Positions 6,098 through 7,582 of a DNA stretch of 7,582 nucleotides are shown here, piece by piece. The translations under genes and the position numbers were made by a program. The stretch is from an uncultured Pseudoflavonifractor sp. (lineage in GTDB: Bacteria; Bacillota; Clostridia; Oscillospirales; Oscillospiraceae): positions 1 through 7,582 of the forward strand of contig CAJFTA010000076.1 of NCBI GenBank assembly GCA_904419835.1, in the 5' to 3' direction. Numbering within the stretch: position 1 is the first letter of the stretch; each line of letters opens with the position of its first letter. Below the pieces are notes generated by a model. That model was not told the origin of the DNA. It worked only from the letters and a program-made list of their open reading frames with translations, and did no database searches.

Positions 6098-6108
6098 GCG
6101 TGTATAAT
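6081..6108 (+). promoter_or_regulatory. Promoter of the ECF S-component gene
   Basis: A perfect TATAAT lies at 6103-6108. The -35 is weak: TTTTAA at 6081-6086 with 16-base spacing is the best seen. The GTCAGTT arm (6091-6097) falls in the spacer, suitable for repression, while the upstream half-sites could serve activation. The leader is only about 37 bases, with no riboswitch-like structure. Confidence 0.6.
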
Positions 6109-6151
6109 ACAGCATCAGAGCGTATAAGTCAATCCTAAGGAGGGAAGCGTT

Positions 6152-6733
6152 ATGATTCTCAATTCCAGAAACACAAGGGACGAAAAGCTGATGTTCGCCG
6201 TTATGGCCGGTCTGATGGCCGCCCTGGTGGCGGTGGGCTCCGCCCTGCGGATCACCCTGCCGGTGAATGTGGGCACTACGTCCTTTCACCTGGGCAACAT
6301 CATGTGCGCCCTGTCGGGCATTTTCCTGGGCCCGGTGGGAGGCGGACTGGCGGCGGGCATCGGCTCGGCCATCTATGATATGACCAACCCCCTGTACATC
6401 TCCGAGTGCTGGATTACCTTTCTCACCAAGGGGGCCTACGGCGTTGCCGCCGGCCTGGTGGCCTGGAGCGGCGGGCGCCGGGGGGAGCGGTACGGCTGGA
6501 ACCTGGCGGGCACGGTGGCCGGCGCGGTCGTGTACGCTGCGCTGTACCTCTTCAAGGGCTTTGCCTGGGACGGGCTGCTGCTGGGCGGTCTCCAGACCGG
6601 CCCCGCCCTGGCGGCCCTGGTGCCCAAGCTGCCCGCCACCGCCTTCAACGCCGTGATTGCTGTGGTCTGCGCTCCGGCCCTGGCCGCGGCGGTCCAGAAG
6701 GCCCGGCACACGGTGGGTTCCGCCCGGGGGTAA
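6152..6733 (+). CDS. ECF transporter S component (substrate-binding membrane subunit), substrate unknown
   Basis: The product is 193 residues. The start is set by AAGGAGGG at 6137-6144, seven bases upstream. About six hydrophobic segments can be placed: 12-36, 44-60, 62-76, 86-105, 117-136 and 161-182. Length, topology and the stretch SFHLGNIMCALSGIFLGPVGGGLAAGIG (residues 44-71, shown in part: HLGNIMCALSGIFLGP) fit energy-coupling-factor S components, which capture a vitamin and dock on a shared EcfA/A'/T module. The conserved Ala/Gly-rich first helix (AVMAGLMAALVAVG) is where S components usually contact EcfT. No EcfA or EcfT gene is nearby, so it probably uses a module encoded elsewhere (group II). 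Divergence from a MocR/PdxR-type regulator makes a B6-like vitamer (PdxU type) a reasonable guess. The sequence alone does not show this. Confidence 0.85.
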   Translation: MILNSRNTRDEKLMFAVMAGLMAALVAVGSALRITLPVNVGTTSFHLGNIMCALSGIFLGPVGGGLAAGIGSAIYDMTNPLYISECWITFLTKGAYGVAAGLVAWSGGRRGERYGWNLAGTVAGAVVYAALYLFKGFAWDGLLLGGLQTGPALAALVPKLPATAFNAVIAVVCAPALAAAVQKARHTVGSARG

Positions 6734-6743
6734 TTGCGGAACA

Positions 6744-6778
6744 AAAAAGTGCTGTCCCGTATTGGGAGAGCACTTTTT
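6744..6778. terminator. Bidirectional intrinsic terminator
   Basis: AAAAAGTGCT (6744-6753) pairs perfectly with AGCACTTTTT (6769-6778). An inner TCCC/GGGA stem extends the hairpin past one G-G mismatch, leaving a 5-base loop. The A-run and T-run make it work on both strands, ending the ECF gene on plus and the small membrane ORF on minus. Confidence 0.88.
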
Positions 6779-6782
6779 GTCG

Positions 6783-7013
6783 TCAGTCTCTGTCGGAGGA
6801 AGGAGGGGCCTTCCGCCTGCGGAGCCTGCGCAGCTCCAGGGCGGCGCCCACGGCCAGCAGAACCAGAGAGGCCAGAAGCATGACGGCAAAGACCAGCACG
6901 TTGATCCAGGAGAAGCCGCCCACATCCGCATGGGTAAGAAGAACGCCCCAGGAGAAGTCGGACTTGCTGAAAAATCCAAAGCCCCAGCGGGGAAGAAAGT
7001 AAGAGAACGACAA
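6783..7013 (-). CDS. Small one-helix membrane protein, start uncertain, possibly 5'-truncated
   Basis: No family is recognised. From TTG at 7013 the product is 76 residues. Residues about 36-59 are a strong transmembrane helix (WINVLVFAVMLLASLVLLAV), followed by a basic stretch LRRLRRRK and a short hydrophilic tail PPSSDRD, which by the positive-inside rule would be cytoplasmic. The first 35 residues are aromatic and semi-hydrophobic. It is probably real because of the clear helix-plus-basic-tail design and the terminator placed right after its stop. The start is weak: no Shine-Dalgarno precedes the TTG, and the frame stays open to 7085 without ATG or GTG. The composition changes at about the same place, so the original 5' end may have been lost at a junction. 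Confidence 0.5.
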   Translation of the reverse strand: MSFSYFLPRWGFGFFSKSDFSWGVLLTHADVGGFSWINVLVFAVMLLASLVLLAVGAALELRRLRRRKAPPSSDRD

Positions 7014-7042
7014 ATCGGAAATTTGCAGTGAGGTGAGGCAAG

Positions 7043-7582
7043 TTGCAATATAAAGTATACGGAAAACAAAAGCGAGATGTGATTATTCTTCTGCATGGCG
7101 GCGGTTTGTCATGGTGGAATTACCGAGAAGTATCTGAACGACTTCAAAATGACTTTCAGATAATTATTCCGATATTGGATGGTCACGCAGGAAGCGATGA
7201 AAATTTCACAACAATCAAAGACAATGCTGATGAAATCATTTCTTTTATTGATATGAACTTTGGAGGTTCGGTACTGCTAATTGGTGGGTTATCTCTTGGC
7301 GGTCAAATATTACTTGAAATGTTATCCCAGCGAAAAAGCATCTGTCGTTTTGCAATGGTCGAGAGTGCAGCGGTTATTCCATCCAAACTAATTTATTCGT
7401 TGATTAAACCAGTGTTTGGGGGTTGTTATGGATTGATTCGGCAAAAATGGTTTTCTAAATTGCAATTTCGTTCACTCCGAATGAAGCCGGAATTGTTCAA
7501 TGACTATTATCAAGATACTTGCGGTATTACTAAGCAAAATATGATTGCGTTCTTACAAGAAAGTTCTATGTATTTCATAAAG
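7043..7582 (+). CDS. Alpha/beta hydrolase, N-terminal 180 residues (3' end outside window), AT-rich
   Basis: An open frame runs from a TTG at 7043 to the window end, with GAGGTG at 7030-7035 seven bases upstream; an in-frame stop at 7034-7036 excludes a longer start. The translation begins (M)QYKVYGKQKRDVIILLHGGG. The oxyanion-hole motif HGGG is at residues 18-21, followed by SWWNYREVSERL, and the nucleophile elbow GGLSLGG has the probable catalytic Ser84 (bases 7292-7294). These are the standard N-terminal features of the alpha/beta hydrolase fold; the acid and His of the triad would mostly lie in the missing part. The substrate cannot be inferred. Two sampled 60-base lines are 38% and 25% G+C, against roughly 65-75% for the other genes, and codons are AT-ending, so the gene was probably acquired from a low-GC Firmicute. 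Confidence 0.85.
   Translation, partial: MQYKVYGKQKRDVIILLHGGGLSWWNYREVSERLQNDFQIIIPILDGHAGSDENFTTIKDNADEIISFIDMNFGGSVLLIGGLSLGGQILLEMLSQRKSICRFAMVESAAVIPSKLIYSLIKPVFGGCYGLIRQKWFSKLQFRSLRMKPELFNDYYQDTCGITKQNMIAFLQESSMYFIK

Noticed and set aside
6109..6151. Riboswitch in the leader of the ECF S-component gene
   Set aside because: The leader after the TATAAT is only about 37 bases and AT-rich with no stable stems; control more likely comes from the divergent MocR-type protein.
6092..7096. Minus-strand open frame of 334 codons through the ECF gene and terminator
   Set aside because: It crosses a strong bidirectional terminator and lies antisense to a clear ECF S component; the ends are AT-rich non-coding sequence.

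Overview
The window is about 7.0 kb of very GC-rich DNA followed by about 0.55 kb of clearly AT-rich DNA. The GC-rich part carries the 3' end of an A/V-type (rotary) ATPase operon, sporulation and germination genes of the CwlJ/GerQ type, a MocR-type regulator and an ECF vitamin-transporter S component. Together these suggest a GC-rich, spore-forming member of the Clostridia, most likely of the Oscillospiraceae (Flavonifractor/Oscillibacter-like). That placement is inference from gene content and composition; no rRNA is present.

Layout. (1) 1-3020, plus strand: atpA (5' end outside the window), atpB and atpD. atpA and atpB overlap by four bases, a perfect hairpin lies between atpB and atpD, and a strong terminator follows atpD. 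These encode the catalytic subunit, the regulatory subunit and the central-stalk subunit of the soluble motor. AtpB carries an in-frame insert of about 19 residues. Its DNA folds into a three-branched palindromic structure, the most unusual object in the window. (2) 3154-4571, minus strand: three closely spaced genes read in the order small membrane protein, cwlJ-like cortex-lytic hydrolase, gerQ-like coat protein. A good match to a sigma-K promoter lies just upstream of the first gene. In Bacillus, GerQ is needed to place CwlJ in the spore coat, so this looks like a compact spore-germination module with an extra membrane protein. (3) 4644-6733: a MocR/GntR-type regulator (minus) divergent from an ECF transporter S component (plus). 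The 122-base AT-rich region between them holds promoters and repeated AACTG(AC) half-sites. The regulator has arginine where the PLP-binding lysine is expected. (4) 6744-6778: a bidirectional terminator. (5) 6783-7013, minus: a small one-helix membrane ORF with a poor start. (6) 7043-end, plus: the beginning of an alpha/beta hydrolase in AT-rich DNA, probably acquired horizontally, with the composition break near 7000.

No RNA genes, insertion sequences or CRISPR arrays were recognised. No gene-free stretch exceeds 300 bases; the longest are 3021-3153 and 6030-6151, and both are described below.
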